The notes: generated from the sequence alone by a model not told the origin. Positions 1 through 9,630 are shown, counted from the first letter of the stretch. The stretch is 64,000 nucleotides of DNA from Pannonibacter indicus (GCF_001418225.1 NZ_LIPT01000008.1:1-64000); one strand, 5' to 3'. Translations and numbers: made by a program.

Positions 1-70
1 ATGCCGCCCGCGCTGGCGCCACGACCATCATTGCACTAACAATCAAATTGGACCCGTCCGTGGGGGCCGA

Positions 71-244
71 TCAGTGGAGCACCCGCACCGTCACAATCAT
101 CTGCCGGCGCTTCCCCCCGGTCTCCTGGCGCCCCTCAAGCCGCACCGGAGCTTCTTCCTGACCGCTGCCGGACACAATGACCGCCCCTGTCGCGGCCAGA
201 AACTTGAGAACCTTGCGTCCTTCGTCTGTCAACGTTCTGCTCAT
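71..244 (-). CDS. Small ORF overlapping the DnaA-like gene (57 aa)
   Basis: Starts with an ATG that overlaps the stop codon of the preceding DnaA-domain gene in an ATGA arrangement, which suggests translational coupling. The product begins MSRTLTDEGRKVLKFLAATG and is rich in charged residues, with no membrane segment. In Rhizobiales, stand-alone DnaA-domain genes are often followed by a DUF6456-type gene, and this could be a short or truncated relative, but I cannot see enough similarity to be sure. The short length and the stop at 71 leave open that it is a fragment. Confidence 0.4.
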   Translation of the reverse strand: MSRTLTDEGRKVLKFLAATGAVIVSGSGQEEAPVRLEGRQETGGKRRQMIVTVRVLH

Positions 245-654
245 CGTCCCCCCTCCCAGCGGGCAAGACCATAGACGGTCATGCCACCTGCAATCAGTTG
301 TTCAATCTTGAAAAGCACGGCGTCGACCTGAGGATCATCGCGCCGGTCCTCCCACTTGCGGCAGGCGTAAGCGACCGTGGACCGGTCCCGGCCGTAGTAG
401 TCCCCCACTTCGGCGCAGGAGAGGCCAAGGGCGACATGGGCCAGATACATCACCAGCTGCCGGGCATCGGCAATCAGCCGGACGCCACGGCCCTCACTGA
501 GCAGCTCCGGCGGGCTGATGCCATAAACTTCCGCAACCAACCCCTCGATCAGCAGAAGCCGGGCCAAGACGGTTCTGTTCCTCACTTCTCCCGCCTGTCC
601 CCCGCCTCCACCCTGACGCTGTTGCCGGATAGAAGTCCTCGCTACGCACTCCAT
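241..654 (-). CDS. Stand-alone DnaA domain IV (DnaA-box-binding) helix-turn-helix protein
   Basis: The 137-residue product matches only the C-terminal DNA-binding domain of the replication initiator DnaA. Residues about 60-105 hold the DnaA signature: a run like RLIADARQLVMYLAH, then GLSCAEVGDYYGRDRSTV and an ACRKWED helix, as in the DnaA-box recognition helix. There is no AAA+ ATPase module, so it cannot act as an initiator by itself. It may bind DnaA-box-like sites as a regulator, which is inference. TTG, GTG and ATG codons lie in tandem at the start. The ATG at 654 has GGGAG about seven bases upstream and is preferred. The last bases overlap the next small ORF. Confidence 0.8.
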   Translation of the reverse strand: MECVARTSIRQQRQGGGGGQAGEVRNRTVLARLLLIEGLVAEVYGISPPELLSEGRGVRLIADARQLVMYLAHVALGLSCAEVGDYYGRDRSTVAYACRKWEDRRDDPQVDAVLFKIEQLIAGGMTVYGLARWEGGR

Positions 655-680
655 CACCAATCTCCCCGTGGATTTCCCAC

Positions 681-1335
681 TTAGGCTTATATTCCTACAT
701 AATACGCCAGCAATCCGGGGTGAGGGATAAGTTTCCTAGCAACTTTTAAGGGAGCGCAGATATCCGCCATTTCTCCCCACCTCTGTCAACCGGTGGATGA
801 TGGATACATTCCTGACGGCCACCGCCGGCAGAAAACCGGAGCCTGGGCCTCTTTGATGTCTGAGACGTCAGCATCAAGCCTTGGCGGCTCCTGGAGACGT
901 GAAGGGAGCCCGGATGCATAAAACGCCAGTGCCGGACAAAGTGTTCTGGATGCGCCTTGAGCGTCTTGGGCTTGGAACAGGATTGCGGGAGCAAAGCACA
1001 GCAGCCAACGGTCTTCCGGTCCTGCTGCTCCACCTGGTCCATGCCATGCGGGCAGAGCGGGCAAGGTGCCGGCAAGCGCACTGGACAGGCGATATCAACC
1101 GCCTTGCCGGACTGCGCGCCTCCTTCCGCACATTATGGCCCCTGCGCCACTCATGCCACCGCTGGTGAACTTGTCCTGCCTGCAGCTCATCTCAGGCAAT
1201 TCGGACAGAAGCGGGAACCGGCTTTTCGGCCATACTTACTTCAAGGCCAAGAGAGAGCCTCTCAGCGCCATCGTTTTCACCGGAAGAGTTCCGGCGGGTG
1301 CGGCGCCTGGCCTCCAGGCACTGCAGCCACAAATG
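681..1335. other. Stretch without a recognisable gene
   Basis: About 650 bases between the DnaA-like gene and the mucR terminator. Several overlapping open frames exist on both strands, the longest about 110 codons before mucR is reached, but none shows a recognisable domain, signal peptide or convincing ribosome binding site. AT-rich sequence at about 680-710 may hold the promoter of the DnaA-like gene. The rest could be decayed coding sequence. Confidence 0.5.
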
Positions 1336-1339
1336 CAAA

Positions 1340-1367
1340 AGACCGCTGCGGTTTCCCGCAGCGGTCT
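1340..1367 (-). terminator. Rho-independent terminator of mucR
   Basis: A perfect 12-bp inverted repeat (arms 1340-1351 and 1356-1367, four-base loop TTTC) lies 30 bases past the mucR stop. Read on the minus strand, the stem is followed by TTTTGCATTTG. Confidence 0.85.
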
Positions 1368-1398
1368 CAAAATCACGCCTGCAAAGCAGGGCTGCCAG

Positions 1399-1815
1399 TT
1401 ACTTGGCGCGCTTGCGCTGCTGACCCAGGCCCATCTTTTTGGCCAGTTCCGAACGTGCAGCAGCATAGTTCGGAGCAACCATCGGGTAGTCGGCCGGCAG
1501 GTCCCACTTCTCGCGGTACTCTTCCGGGGTCATGTCGTAGTGCGTGCGCAGGTGACGCTTCAGCGACTTGAACTTCTTGCCGTCTTCCAGACAGATGATG
1601 TAGTCCGGCATCACAGACTTTTTGACCGGAACGGCCGGCTTGAGCGGCTCCGGCTCCGGCTCGACCTGGGCGCCAGACGTGCGCTGCAATGCACCGTAAA
1701 CTTCGTTGATCAGGCCCGGGAGTTCAGTTGCCGCCACGGTATTATTGCTCACATAAGCGGAAACAATCTCAGCGGTCAGGTCGATCAGGTTTGCATCTAC
1801 CGGCGTGTCAGTCAT
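1399..1815 (-). CDS. mucR: MucR/Ros family zinc-finger transcriptional regulator
   Basis: 138-residue regulator of the alphaproteobacterial Ros/MucR family, which controls exopolysaccharide, motility and cell-cycle genes by binding AT-rich DNA. The C-terminal half has the family signature [19 protein letters not shown] followed by [14 protein letters not shown] and [11 protein letters not shown]. The zinc-finger region has Cys75, Asp78, His88 and His92, so the second Cys of the classical Ros finger is replaced by Asp, a variant known in this family. The N-terminal 60 residues form the oligomerisation region. A strong terminator follows and the upstream region is AT-rich, consistent with self-repression as known for MucR. 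Confidence 0.95.
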   Translation of the reverse strand: MTDTPVDANLIDLTAEIVSAYVSNNTVAATELPGLINEVYGALQRTSGAQVEPEPEPLKPAVPVKKSVMPDYIICLEDGKKFKSLKRHLRTHYDMTPEEYREKWDLPADYPMVAPNYAAARSELAKKMGLGQQRKRAK

Positions 1816-2095
1816 TTCTCACCCATCTCGTAAATTTGTCGCGTGTTCGCATTCCTGCACAAACCCAACGTCTTCACCAATCGGCGCTTTGCAGCACAAG
1901 CTTACTTGGGAAGCGCGACGAGAAAAATTTGATTCTTATGCAGAGGCAACGTATTCGAGCTTATATAGATGCTTCATTCATTGGACAAGCCCTAACAAAC
2001 AAGAAAAAAGTAAAACGACCCGTTTTCAACGAAACACCTCCGTCATCTGTAGTTCAAATTTGTCCAATTTGTGGTAAAAACCCGCTGTAGTGCCG
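1816..2095 (-). promoter_or_regulatory. AT-rich region upstream of mucR
   Basis: The 280 bases upstream of mucR are clearly more AT-rich than their surroundings, with runs such as AAAAATTTGATTC and TTATATAGATG between about 1920 and 2070. MucR homologues bind AT-rich sites containing T-A steps and repress their own gene, so this is a plausible autoregulatory promoter region. No single operator can be named by eye. Confidence 0.45.
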
Positions 2096-2265
2096 TCAAG
2101 TTGCGGCTTTCCCGCATCCCGCGCGCAACCAGCCTTTGGGCAGCTCCCTGCCCGGCCCTGCAAGCTTTATAGAGCCGGAACTTGTCGCGGCAAAAGTAAG
2201 GCCCGGTTTCTGATACCAGGCCTTGCAACAAGCACTTTCCTCTCCTGACCGGAAGGGCAACCCTG

Positions 2266-2622
2266 TCAGGTCTTCTGCTTCTTCTTCCGGTCGAGAAGCG
2301 GTGCGAGGACGTCCATTTTTGTCACCGCGCAAGGGCGGTATCCGGCAGCAAGAGCCGCCTTGGCCACAAGATGCGCCGAGATTGGAGCGGTCAGCAGAAA
2401 GAAAACAACACCAGCGATCGCTCTGGTGATCACATCCAGTTCCCTCGCATGCAGGGCCAGCGCGATCAGCATCAGCCCTGACCCCAGCGTCCCGGCCTTT
2501 GACGCGGCATGCATGCGCGAGAACACGTCGGGAAAGCGGATGACGCCAAGTGCGGCAGCTGCCGCAAACAGCGCTCCGGCAACCAGGAAGAGCCCACTGG
2601 CGATTTCGATTGCAGCGTTCAT
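2266..2622 (-). CDS. mrpG: Mrp-type Na+(K+)/H+ antiporter subunit G
   Basis: 118-residue membrane protein with three predicted transmembrane segments (about residues 5-28, 40-57 and 66-88) and the MnhG/PhaG signature [20 protein letters not shown]. It is the last gene of a seven-gene operon for the multisubunit monovalent cation/proton antiporter. Its start overlaps the stop of mrpF (ATGA type), pointing to coupled translation. The hydrophilic Lys-rich tail (DRKKKQKT) is cytoplasmic. An imperfect hairpin (2244-2270) overlaps the stop codon and may help end the transcript. Confidence 0.93.
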   Translation of the reverse strand: MNAAIEIASGLFLVAGALFAAAAALGVIRFPDVFSRMHAASKAGTLGSGLMLIALALHARELDVITRAIAGVVFFLLTAPISAHLVAKAALAAGYRPCAVTKMDVLAPLLDRKKKQKT

Positions 2623-2975
2623 TTTCCAGCCTTTCTGCGGGCGAGATCTTCCTTCACTTCCGCGGAGATGGTCGGATCGCCAACCTGACCCCGGTTCAAA
2701 ATGAAGCGCGCCAGCGCCACTGTGCTGAGGAACCCGACAAGGCCAAGCGTAATGGCGATGTCCACGTAGAGATAGAACTCGGTTGCAATGCCGATCACGG
2801 CAATGAAGCCGATCGCCGTCGCCACCAGCATGTCGAGGGCCACCACCCGGTCCGGAAGGCTCGGTCCGAGCACTGTGCGCACCACCGTCACGGCGAAGGT
2901 GAAGACCAGCAGCACCAGAGAAATCTGGATGCAGACCTCAAGGAAATTTTCGGCAAACAGGTCAAGCGGGCTCAA
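2619..2975 (-). CDS. mrpF: Mrp-type antiporter subunit F
   Basis: 118 residues with three hydrophobic segments, including the typical [14 protein letters not shown] motif of MnhF/PhaF. The family protein is usually about 90-120 residues, so this is full length. It overlaps mrpE upstream and mrpG downstream by four bases each, as expected for subunits made in fixed ratio. The C-terminal 25 residues are charged. It works only as part of the Mrp complex in the inner membrane. Confidence 0.93.
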   Translation of the reverse strand: MSPLDLFAENFLEVCIQISLVLLVFTFAVTVVRTVLGPSLPDRVVALDMLVATAIGFIAVIGIATEFYLYVDIAITLGLVGFLSTVALARFILNRGQVGDPTISAEVKEDLARRKAGK

Positions 2976-3448
2976 CGGAAGGCCTCCATGATCTTGCGTT
3001 CGAACCCATTGCGGATGTCCGCAATGGTCCCTTCCGGATCAGGAACGTCGATGCAGTGGATATAGAGCACCTTCCGGTCCTCGGAGACATCCACGGACAG
3101 CGTTCCCGGCGTCAGCGTGATCAGATTGGCCAGAAGCGCTATCTCGAAGTCGCTTTCAACCGTCAGGGGGAACGCGATGAATCCCGGATTGAGGCCAAGT
3201 TTCGGGCGGATCACGATCCGGGCCACGCGCCAGGCCGACATGACCAACTCGTAGAGGAAGAGCAGGATCAGCCCGGTGACGCGCGAGGCACGGCGGAAAT
3301 AGCCGCCGGTGTTGATCTGCTCGCGGATCAGATACAGCGCTCCCAGTCCCAGCACGAAGCCGAAAGCAAGATTGACCACCGAGAAGGAGCCAGTCACCGC
3401 CCCCCATGCGGCAGCCAGCAGGATATTGACGAGGAACAGGCCGCTCAT
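2972..3448 (-). CDS. mrpE: Mrp-type antiporter subunit E
   Basis: 158 residues from the ATG that overlaps the mrpD stop (ATGA), preferred over an upstream start lying inside mrpD. The N-terminus holds two or three membrane segments, followed by a soluble domain with the MnhE signature around [20 protein letters not shown] and YIHCIDV. MrpE is needed for assembly and activity of the Mrp antiporter in studied systems. Good match in length and order. Confidence 0.93.
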   Translation of the reverse strand: MSGLFLVNILLAAAWGAVTGSFSVVNLAFGFVLGLGALYLIREQINTGGYFRRASRVTGLILLFLYELVMSAWRVARIVIRPKLGLNPGFIAFPLTVESDFEIALLANLITLTPGTLSVDVSEDRKVLYIHCIDVPDPEGTIADIRNGFERKIMEAFR

Positions 3449-5049
3449 GCTGCACCTCCGAAGACAGACAGGAAATAACCGGCAGGATCGATCAGGCCGC
3501 CGGCACCGCGCATGGCGATGTTCATCAGCCACTCCGGCGCAAGTCCGAACAGGACGGCCAGCGCCGTAAGTGCGCCAACCGGGATCCAGAGCGCCGGAGA
3601 AGCAAAGCCTGAGGCCTGCACGGCAACCGCTGCAGAACCACCGCTTTGCATCGCCACCTGACCGCCATCAGCCGTTCCCTCGGGTCCGCCGCGCCAGAAC
3701 GCATAGATCCAAACCCGGCCAACGGCCATTGAGGTCAGGAACCCTGTCACGAGGATGGCGGCCGCCAGCCAGGACCAGCCGCTCTCCAGCGCGGCATCGA
3801 CGAGGATCAGCTTGGGCCAGAAGCCCGAGAAGGGCGGCAGGCCGGCCACGGCAAAGGCAAGGATCAGGAACACGGCGGCAAGGGCCGGGCTCACGCCGTA
3901 AAGGCCGCCCAGTTTGCGAAGATCATTGCTGCCGCACATCGAAGCCATCACACCGGCGGCCATATAGAGCGCCGTCATGACGATGATCGAATGCACCGTA
4001 TAGAAAATGGTGCCGGAAATCGCCGCAGGCGTGCCCATGGCGATGCCCGCCAGCATCGAGCCTATGCCGGAAATGACCAGATAGCCGAGCAAACGCCGGA
4101 GATCGGACTGCGCCAGAGCACCGATAACCCCCACCAGCATGGTCAGAGCCGCTACCCAGGCAATCACTTCACTCATTTCGGCGCGGGCCACCGGCATCAG
4201 CATCACCATGACGCGCAGCAGCGCATAGACGCCAACCTTGGTCAGAAGCCCGGCAAAGATCGCCGAAACCGCAACTCTCGGGGTGTGATAGGACGCAGGA
4301 AGCCAGGCATTCACCGGGAAGGCTGCCGCCTTCATCGCAAAGGCCAGCAGATACAGGGCACCGATGGTCATCACCGGGCCGGAAGGCTCTGCATTCGACA
4401 GCTTCATGGCGGCATCTGCCATGTTCAGCGTGCCCAGATGGCCATAGAGCAGGCCTGTGGCAATCAGAAAGAGGTTTGTGCCGATCAGGTTCAGCACACC
4501 GTATTTCACGGCGCCGTCCAGCTGCGCCCTGCCGTTGCCCAGCACAAGAAGACCGTAGGACGAGATCAGCAGCACCTCGAACCAGACATACATGTTGAAA
4601 ATGTCGCCGGTCAGGAAGGCGCCGCAGGCACCCGTCATAAGGAACAGCAGGAACGGATAGAACCCGTAACGCCGCCCGGAGGTATCAATGGTCCCTGCCC
4701 CGTAGATGCCCGCACACAGCGCCACCACCGAGGCGATGAAGGCAAGGACTGCGCCCAGAGGATCGGCCGTGAAGGCGATGCCAAAAGGCGGCAGCCAGTT
4801 GCCCATCACCATGGTGACGACACCGGTCTTCAGCACATGCACCAGCAGCGCGCCAGTCGTCAGCACCAGCAAGCCGAGGAAGAACAGCGCCAGCTTCGGC
4901 TGGAAGCTGGTGTTCTTGCGCATGACGAGACAGAGCGAGCCGCCGATGATCGTCAGAATCGAGGGCACGACGATGAGCCAGTCCGCCGCCGTCACCGGCG
5001 CGGTGGTCATAGCCTGAGAAATATCAACCGAATAGGAAGGTCCGGCCAT
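3445..5049 (-). CDS. mrpD: Mrp-type antiporter subunit D (proton-translocating, NuoN/NuoM-like)
   Basis: Polytopic protein of 534 residues belonging to the proton-antiporter family shared with complex I subunits. It carries the conserved Glu in a MYVWFEVLLISSYGL helix (Glu about 158) and the Lys-containing segment AFAMKAAAFPVNAWLPASYH. MrpD and MrpA are the two large antiporter-like subunits thought to carry ion and proton paths. The chosen start lies three bases after mrpC. A second ATG 13 codons downstream (MTTAPVTAADW) is possible. The stop overlaps mrpE. Confidence 0.93.
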   Translation of the reverse strand: MAGPSYSVDISQAMTTAPVTAADWLIVVPSILTIIGGSLCLVMRKNTSFQPKLALFFLGLLVLTTGALLVHVLKTGVVTMVMGNWLPPFGIAFTADPLGAVLAFIASVVALCAGIYGAGTIDTSGRRYGFYPFLLFLMTGACGAFLTGDIFNMYVWFEVLLISSYGLLVLGNGRAQLDGAVKYGVLNLIGTNLFLIATGLLYGHLGTLNMADAAMKLSNAEPSGPVMTIGALYLLAFAMKAAAFPVNAWLPASYHTPRVAVSAIFAGLLTKVGVYALLRVMVMLMPVARAEMSEVIAWVAALTMLVGVIGALAQSDLRRLLGYLVISGIGSMLAGIAMGTPAAISGTIFYTVHSIIVMTALYMAAGVMASMCGSNDLRKLGGLYGVSPALAAVFLILAFAVAGLPPFSGFWPKLILVDAALESGWSWLAAAILVTGFLTSMAVGRVWIYAFWRGGPEGTADGGQVAMQSGGSAAVAVQASGFASPALWIPVGALTALAVLFGLAPEWLMNIAMRGAGGLIDPAGYFLSVFGGAA

Positions 5050-5052
5050 GGA

Positions 5053-5430
5053 TCAGTACCCCTGCGGAGGACCGGCTTCACCCTTGGGCTCGGCGATGCG
5101 CATGTCGTTCACGTCATCGGTGCCCAGTTCCTGATAGGTGCGGTAGGCCAGCACCAGCAGGAAGGCGAAGAAGGAGAAGGAAATCACGATGGCCGTCAGC
5201 ACGAGAGCCTGCGGCAGCGGATTGGCGGTTGCCTGCGTGACAGTCGCCTGATCCAACGGGATCAGCGGCGGCACTTCGCGGGTCAGGCGCCCGTTGACGA
5301 AGATCAGCATGTTGACCGCATTGCCGAGGATGACGACACCGATCAGCATCCGCACGAACATGCGCGACAGCATCAGATAGACGGCCACGGTGAAGAACAG
5401 GCCGATGAGGATGGACAGTCCGGCTTCCAT
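5053..5430 (-). CDS. mrpC: Mrp-type antiporter subunit C (NuoK-like)
   Basis: 125-residue membrane protein with three transmembrane segments, homologous to complex I subunit NuoK. The family pattern GVVILGNAVNMLIF is present at about residues 32-45, with a third hydrophobic helix near residues 79-95. The start codon overlaps the last base of the mrpB stop codon and mrpD follows three bases after its end. Full length for the family. Confidence 0.93.
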   Translation of the reverse strand: MEAGLSILIGLFFTVAVYLMLSRMFVRMLIGVVILGNAVNMLIFVNGRLTREVPPLIPLDQATVTQATANPLPQALVLTAIVISFSFFAFLLVLAYRTYQELGTDDVNDMRIAEPKGEAGPPQGY

Positions 5431-5849
5431 CAGTCGCTCTCCCTTTCCTCAAGCGCGAGCGCGATGGAGCCGAAGGCTCCCACCACGACGAGATAAACCC
5501 CGATATCGAAGAACATCGGCGTGGACAGATCCACCGCCGTACCAAAGACATGAACCGTGACCCATTGGCTGGTCATGTAGGCCTGCCCCGTGAAAGCCGA
5601 CAGCAGCCCGGCAACGGCAGCCAGCAGCAAACCGATACCGGCGAGCGTCATCGGATGCACGCCGATGGCCCTGCGGACACCCTCCACACCGCAGGCGATG
5701 CCGTAGATGGCCAGGGCGGAAGCTGCAATCAGGCCGCCAATGAAACCGCCGCCGGGTTCATTATGGCCGCGCAGCAGCACGAAGATGGAGAACAGCACCA
5801 TCAGGGCCGCGATATAGGGCGCAAAGGTGCGGAAGATGATCGTGCGCAT
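5430..5849 (-). CDS. mrpB: Mrp-type antiporter subunit B
   Basis: 139 residues with four transmembrane helices and the MnhB hallmark [19 protein letters not shown]. In several rhizobial Pha systems the A and B parts are fused, whereas here B is a separate gene that abuts mrpA by one base. The conserved [22 protein letters not shown] segment ends the protein. Part of the seven-gene operon. Confidence 0.93.
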   Translation of the reverse strand: MRTIIFRTFAPYIAALMVLFSIFVLLRGHNEPGGGFIGGLIAASALAIYGIACGVEGVRRAIGVHPMTLAGIGLLLAAVAGLLSAFTGQAYMTSQWVTVHVFGTAVDLSTPMFFDIGVYLVVVGAFGSIALALEERESD

Positions 5850-8227
5850 CAGCGTGCCTCCACCATCTTGGCTTTCGGGGACTTGCCGCTCTTCGGCGCC
5901 GCCGCGTCCGGCTTGGTGCGGATGCGGATCAGCGCCAGCACAGAAAGGCCCGTGAGCACCACGACCGAGATTTCGCCCAGCGTATCAAAGCCGCGGAAGT
6001 CGACGATGATCACGTTGACGATATTGCGGCCATGAGCAATCACGCGGCTGTACTGGCTGAAGAAGTCAGACAGGCGCGCGTCGAAGGGCTGCTGGGTGAT
6101 GGCCAGCAGCACCAGCGTGAAGCCGAGGCCGACAGCACCGGAAATGCCAAGGCTGACGATCCGCGCAAGCATCGGACGGTGGTCGCGGGGTGACAGGTTG
6201 AGCCGGGTCATGACGAGGGCCAGGATCACCACGGACAGGGTTTCCACCATGAACTGGGTGAAGCTCAGATCCGGTGCACCGAACAGCATGAAGATCAGCG
6301 CCACGGCAAAGCCCTGGATGCCAAGCGTCACGATAGCCGTCAGCCGGGTGTTCGCCACAAGAACCGCACCAAGACCTGCCACCGCAATCAGGATCACGGC
6401 CCATTCATAGAAGCGGAAATCAGGCCATTCCGGCACCTGCGGCATGCCATTGGCAAAGACTGCCGGCAACAGCAGCGCGGCCCCCGTGGCAAGGAAGACG
6501 ACAGCCATGTAGGTCTGCATCGAACCGCCCTGCAGCAGGCGGGTGATGCCGGTGGAGAGCTTGACGATGGCAGCCACAAACTGGTCGAACCCCTTGTCCG
6601 GTCCCCAGCCGATGGCCTTCAGCACACCGGCCACCGCCGCGCGCAGGCGGTCCAGCATCAGGAACAGCCCGATCCCCAGAGCCACGGTAATGATCGACAG
6701 GATCAGCGGTGCGGAGATGTAGCCGGGGATGAGATGCAGTTCCACGGCCGTCTGCGCGCCCATCAGGGAGGACAGCATCGGCCCTATGAACAATTCGCCC
6801 GTCGAATGGGCCAGCAGAGCGGCGGCAAGACCGGTCAGCGACAGCACGGCAGGTCCGGCCCACAGCAATGCGGGGCCTTCATGGGCATGCTTGGGCGTAT
6901 GTACCTCGGGCCCGAAGAATGGCTTGATGGCGACAGCTGCCGCAATCACCAGCATCAGCGCATTGCCCGCCACAGCCACGGCGGATATCAGCAGAGCGCC
7001 ACTGGAGAGCCCCCAGGTGCCGTAATACAGCACTTCCTTGGCGATGAAGCCGATGAAGGGCGGCAGGCCGGCCATGGAAAGCCCGGCGAGCGCGGCAGCC
7101 GCAAAGGTGATGGGCATCGCCTTGCGCAACCCGCCCAGCTTCGTCACGTCGCGCGTGCCCGTCTCATGGTCGATGATACCGGCCACCATGAACAGAGCGC
7201 CCTTGAACAGGGAGTGCGCCAGCAGATAGAGCACAGCGCCTTCCAGCGCCTTCTGCGAACTGGTGCCCGTCAGCATGACGAGAAGGCCGAGCGAGGCAAC
7301 CGTCGTATAGGCCAGCATCAGCTTCAGGTCGGTCTGGCGCACGGCCAGGACCGTGCCCACCAGCAGCGTGATGCCGCCAAACAGCGGCAGCACGGTCATC
7401 CAGACTTCGGTGCCGCCCAGAGCCGGATGCATGCGCATCAGCAGATAGACACCGGCCTTGACCATGGTGGCCGAGTGCAGGAAGGCCGACACCGGCGTCG
7501 GCGCTTCCATGGCATTGGGAAGCCAGAAATGGAACGGGAACTGCGCCGACTTGGTGAAGGCGCCGCCCAGAACGAGGATCAGGATCGGCAGATAGAGGCC
7601 GCTGTTGCGCAGCACATCGCCGCCCGCCAGCACCTGCGACATCTGAGACACGCCCGTTACCTGCATGATCAGCAGGAAACCGGCCAGCAGCGCCAGTCCG
7701 CCGCCACCGGTGACCAGCAGCGCCTGCAGCGCAGCACGGCGCGAGGCAGCCCTCAGATGATCAAAACCGATCAGCAGGAAGGACGTGATCGAGGTCAATT
7801 CCCAGAAGATGAACAGCGACAGCAGGTTATCGCTCGTCACCAGTCCCAGCATCGCCCCCATGAACAGGAACAGGAACGAGAAGAACCGGCCCTGCTGCGG
7901 ATGTCCCTTCAGATAGCCGCCAGCGTAGAGAATGATGAAGGTGCCGATCCCGGAGATCAGCATCGCAAACAGCGTCGAAAGCCCGTCCAGATAAAAAGAA
8001 AGGGTGACGCCATAGGCGGGCACCCATTCTTTTGCGACGGTATAGACTTCGCCTTCGGACACACCCGGCACGAACCGGGTGAAGTGCAAGAAGATCAGCA
8101 GCGGCACGATGGCAAGCAGCCAGGCCGCATTGTGCTTCAGCACTTTCGTGGCGAATGGCGCGATGATTGCAGCCGCGAAGGGTGCAAGCACGGCGAGAAT
8201 GGTCGTGTCGAGTGCGGCGGGTGTCAT
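5849..8227 (-). CDS. mrpA: Mrp-type antiporter subunit A (large, NuoL-like)
   Basis: First gene of the Mrp/Pha operon, 792 residues from the ATG at 8227, where the MnhA-type N-terminus begins. An upstream in-frame start would add about 80 residues without family resemblance. The NuoL-like core has the conserved Glu in [12 protein letters not shown] (about residue 143) and Lys in [13 protein letters not shown] (about 226) and [11 protein letters not shown] (about 257). The C-terminal part (after about residue 600) carries the MrpA-specific region, ending in [20 protein letters not shown]. The complex exports Na+ or K+ in exchange for protons, supporting alkaline pH and salt tolerance. Confidence 0.93.
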   Translation of the reverse strand: MTPAALDTTILAVLAPFAAAIIAPFATKVLKHNAAWLLAIVPLLIFLHFTRFVPGVSEGEVYTVAKEWVPAYGVTLSFYLDGLSTLFAMLISGIGTFIILYAGGYLKGHPQQGRFFSFLFLFMGAMLGLVTSDNLLSLFIFWELTSITSFLLIGFDHLRAASRRAALQALLVTGGGGLALLAGFLLIMQVTGVSQMSQVLAGGDVLRNSGLYLPILILVLGGAFTKSAQFPFHFWLPNAMEAPTPVSAFLHSATMVKAGVYLLMRMHPALGGTEVWMTVLPLFGGITLLVGTVLAVRQTDLKLMLAYTTVASLGLLVMLTGTSSQKALEGAVLYLLAHSLFKGALFMVAGIIDHETGTRDVTKLGGLRKAMPITFAAAALAGLSMAGLPPFIGFIAKEVLYYGTWGLSSGALLISAVAVAGNALMLVIAAAVAIKPFFGPEVHTPKHAHEGPALLWAGPAVLSLTGLAAALLAHSTGELFIGPMLSSLMGAQTAVELHLIPGYISAPLILSIITVALGIGLFLMLDRLRAAVAGVLKAIGWGPDKGFDQFVAAIVKLSTGITRLLQGGSMQTYMAVVFLATGAALLLPAVFANGMPQVPEWPDFRFYEWAVILIAVAGLGAVLVANTRLTAIVTLGIQGFAVALIFMLFGAPDLSFTQFMVETLSVVILALVMTRLNLSPRDHRPMLARIVSLGISGAVGLGFTLVLLAITQQPFDARLSDFFSQYSRVIAHGRNIVNVIIVDFRGFDTLGEISVVVLTGLSVLALIRIRTKPDAAAPKSGKSPKAKMVEAR

Positions 8228-8525
8228 GCTCACTCTTCGGCTAGGGCAAATTGCCAGTACATGCAAATCGGGACTCTCAGTGTAGCGGCCGAGAGTTAAG
8301 AATTTTGATCGAATTAGGCTCTGTCGAGGTGCTGCACAAGGGCGCGAAGACCACTTTTCGCCATAATCGCAAGACCCCGCGCCTTCACGCCGCGGCAACC
8401 CGGAAAGGAGCACCCCAGGACGAAAATCTCTGGATAGAAAATCTGCCCGGACGGCACGTTTACCTGGCACTGCCTACCGAGATCTTGCCCTGCATGGCAA
8501 GAGGCCGAATCAGATGTTTGCCAGG

Positions 8526-8960
8526 TCAGTCTCCTGTCCCTGCCATAAGCCGGGTCCCTTCAAACCCCGCCTCGGCAACCTTGTCGCACAGGCCGGACCA
8601 CTCGCAGCCACTGCAGGCCGGGCGGAGTTCGCCTGAAACAAAGCCACGCTGCAACCGGTTCAGCATGCCCCCGTCCACGATCACCTCGCTGCCAGCCTCC
8701 AGCCGCCGCCCGAGCAGTGTTCCGGCACTTTCGAGAGCCAGCCGGTCACGTTCCACAACGCTGTCGCGGTGACAATGGGGAGCGTCACCAGCCAGAAGCG
8801 GCGCACAGATGTCATCCGGCCCCTGCACGATCAAGACAGGCTCGCCTGCCCTCATCCGCCGGATCACCCTCGCATAATTGGCGACAAAGCGGGGGGAATA
8901 GCCCTCCCCGACGAAGGTCAGCATGCACAGCAGGTGATGTCCGCGAAGCCGGATGGTCAT
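8526..8960 (-). CDS. DUF1284 family protein
   Basis: 144-residue soluble protein starting with MTIRLRGHHLLCMLTFVGEG, the signature of the DUF1284 family. It carries several Cys and His residues: CAPLLAGDAPHCH in the middle and a CSGCEWSGLC cluster near the C-terminus that could bind a metal or iron-sulfur cluster, which is inference. The biochemical role of the family is unknown to me. It is separated from mrpA by about 300 bases and lies downstream of the sodB terminator, so it is probably a separate unit. Confidence 0.85.
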   Translation of the reverse strand: MTIRLRGHHLLCMLTFVGEGYSPRFVANYARVIRRMRAGEPVLIVQGPDDICAPLLAGDAPHCHRDSVVERDRLALESAGTLLGRRLEAGSEVIVDGGMLNRLQRGFVSGELRPACSGCEWSGLCDKVAEAGFEGTRLMAGTGD

Positions 8961-8985
8961 GCCTTCAGCCTCCCCTCCAATGCCA

Positions 8986-9012
8986 AAAGGCCCGGCACAA
9001 GGCCGGGCCTTT
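8986..9012 (-). terminator. Terminator of the superoxide dismutase gene
   Basis: An 11-bp perfect stem, AAAGGCCCGGC and GCCGGGCCTTT, with a five-base loop lies 16 bases after the sodB stop. On the minus strand it is followed by a short T run. Confidence 0.85.
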
Positions 9013-9027
9013 CAACGAAACGGAGGC

Positions 9028-9630
9028 TTACTTGGTTGCAGCTTCGTACATTTCCAGGACGTAGTCCCAGTTGATCAGGTTGTCGACGAAGGCCTCAAGG
9101 TACTTCGGACGGGCGTTGCGGTAGTCAATGTAGTAGGAGTGCTCCCACACGTCGACGCCGAGGATCGGGGACGCGCCCTGCACCAGCGGGCTTTCGCCGT
9201 TGGCGGTCTTGGAAATGATCAGCTTGCCATCCTTGACGGCAACCCAGGCCCAGCCGGAGCCGAACTGGGTGGTGCCGGCGGCGATGAAGTCGGCACGGAA
9301 CTTGTCATAGCCGCCCAGATCGCTGTCGATGGCCTTGGCCAGAGCACCCGGGATGGACTTGCCGCCGCCATTCGGCTTCATCCACTTCCAGAAATGGATG
9401 TGGTTGTAGTGCTGGCCGGCGTTGTTGAAGAGACCGGCATTCTTGCCGAAGCTCTCCTTGACGATCTCTTCCAGCGTCTTGCCTTCGAGGCCGCTGTCCT
9501 TCAGCAGGTTGTTGCCGTTGGTCACATAGGCCTGATGGTGCTTGTCGTGGTGATACTCAAGCGTCTCCTTGGACATGTAGGGGCCAAGGGCGTCATAGGC
9601 ATACGGCAGTTCGGGAAGTTCGAAAGACAT
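9028..9630 (-). CDS. sodB: Fe/Mn superoxide dismutase
   Basis: 200 residues, the usual length for bacterial Fe- or Mn-dependent superoxide dismutase, which converts superoxide to hydrogen peroxide and oxygen in the cytoplasm. Visible metal ligands are the His in LEYHHDKHHQAY (about residue 27), the His of YNHIHFWKWM, and Asp and His in VDVWEHSYYIDY. Other family residues such as FGSGWAW are present. Sequence alone does not settle Fe versus Mn. A purine-rich ribosome binding site (AAGGAGG) precedes the ATG and a strong terminator follows. Confidence 0.95.
   Translation of the reverse strand: MSFELPELPYAYDALGPYMSKETLEYHHDKHHQAYVTNGNNLLKDSGLEGKTLEEIVKESFGKNAGLFNNAGQHYNHIHFWKWMKPNGGGKSIPGALAKAIDSDLGGYDKFRADFIAAGTTQFGSGWAWVAVKDGKLIISKTANGESPLVQGASPILGVDVWEHSYYIDYRNARPKYLEAFVDNLINWDYVLEMYEAATK

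Noticed and set aside
895-1168. Possible small gene (MHKTPVPDKVFWMRLERLG...)
   Set aside because: No ribosome binding site, no domain, and competing frames on both strands of similar quality.
3991-5496. 501-codon open frame antisense to mrpD and mrpC
   Set aside because: Low-complexity His/Gln/Arg-rich product typical of the reverse frame of a GC-rich gene; the opposite strand has clear Mrp subunits.
6734-8299. 521-codon open frame antisense to mrpA
   Set aside because: Same composition artefact; no domain and no ribosome binding site.
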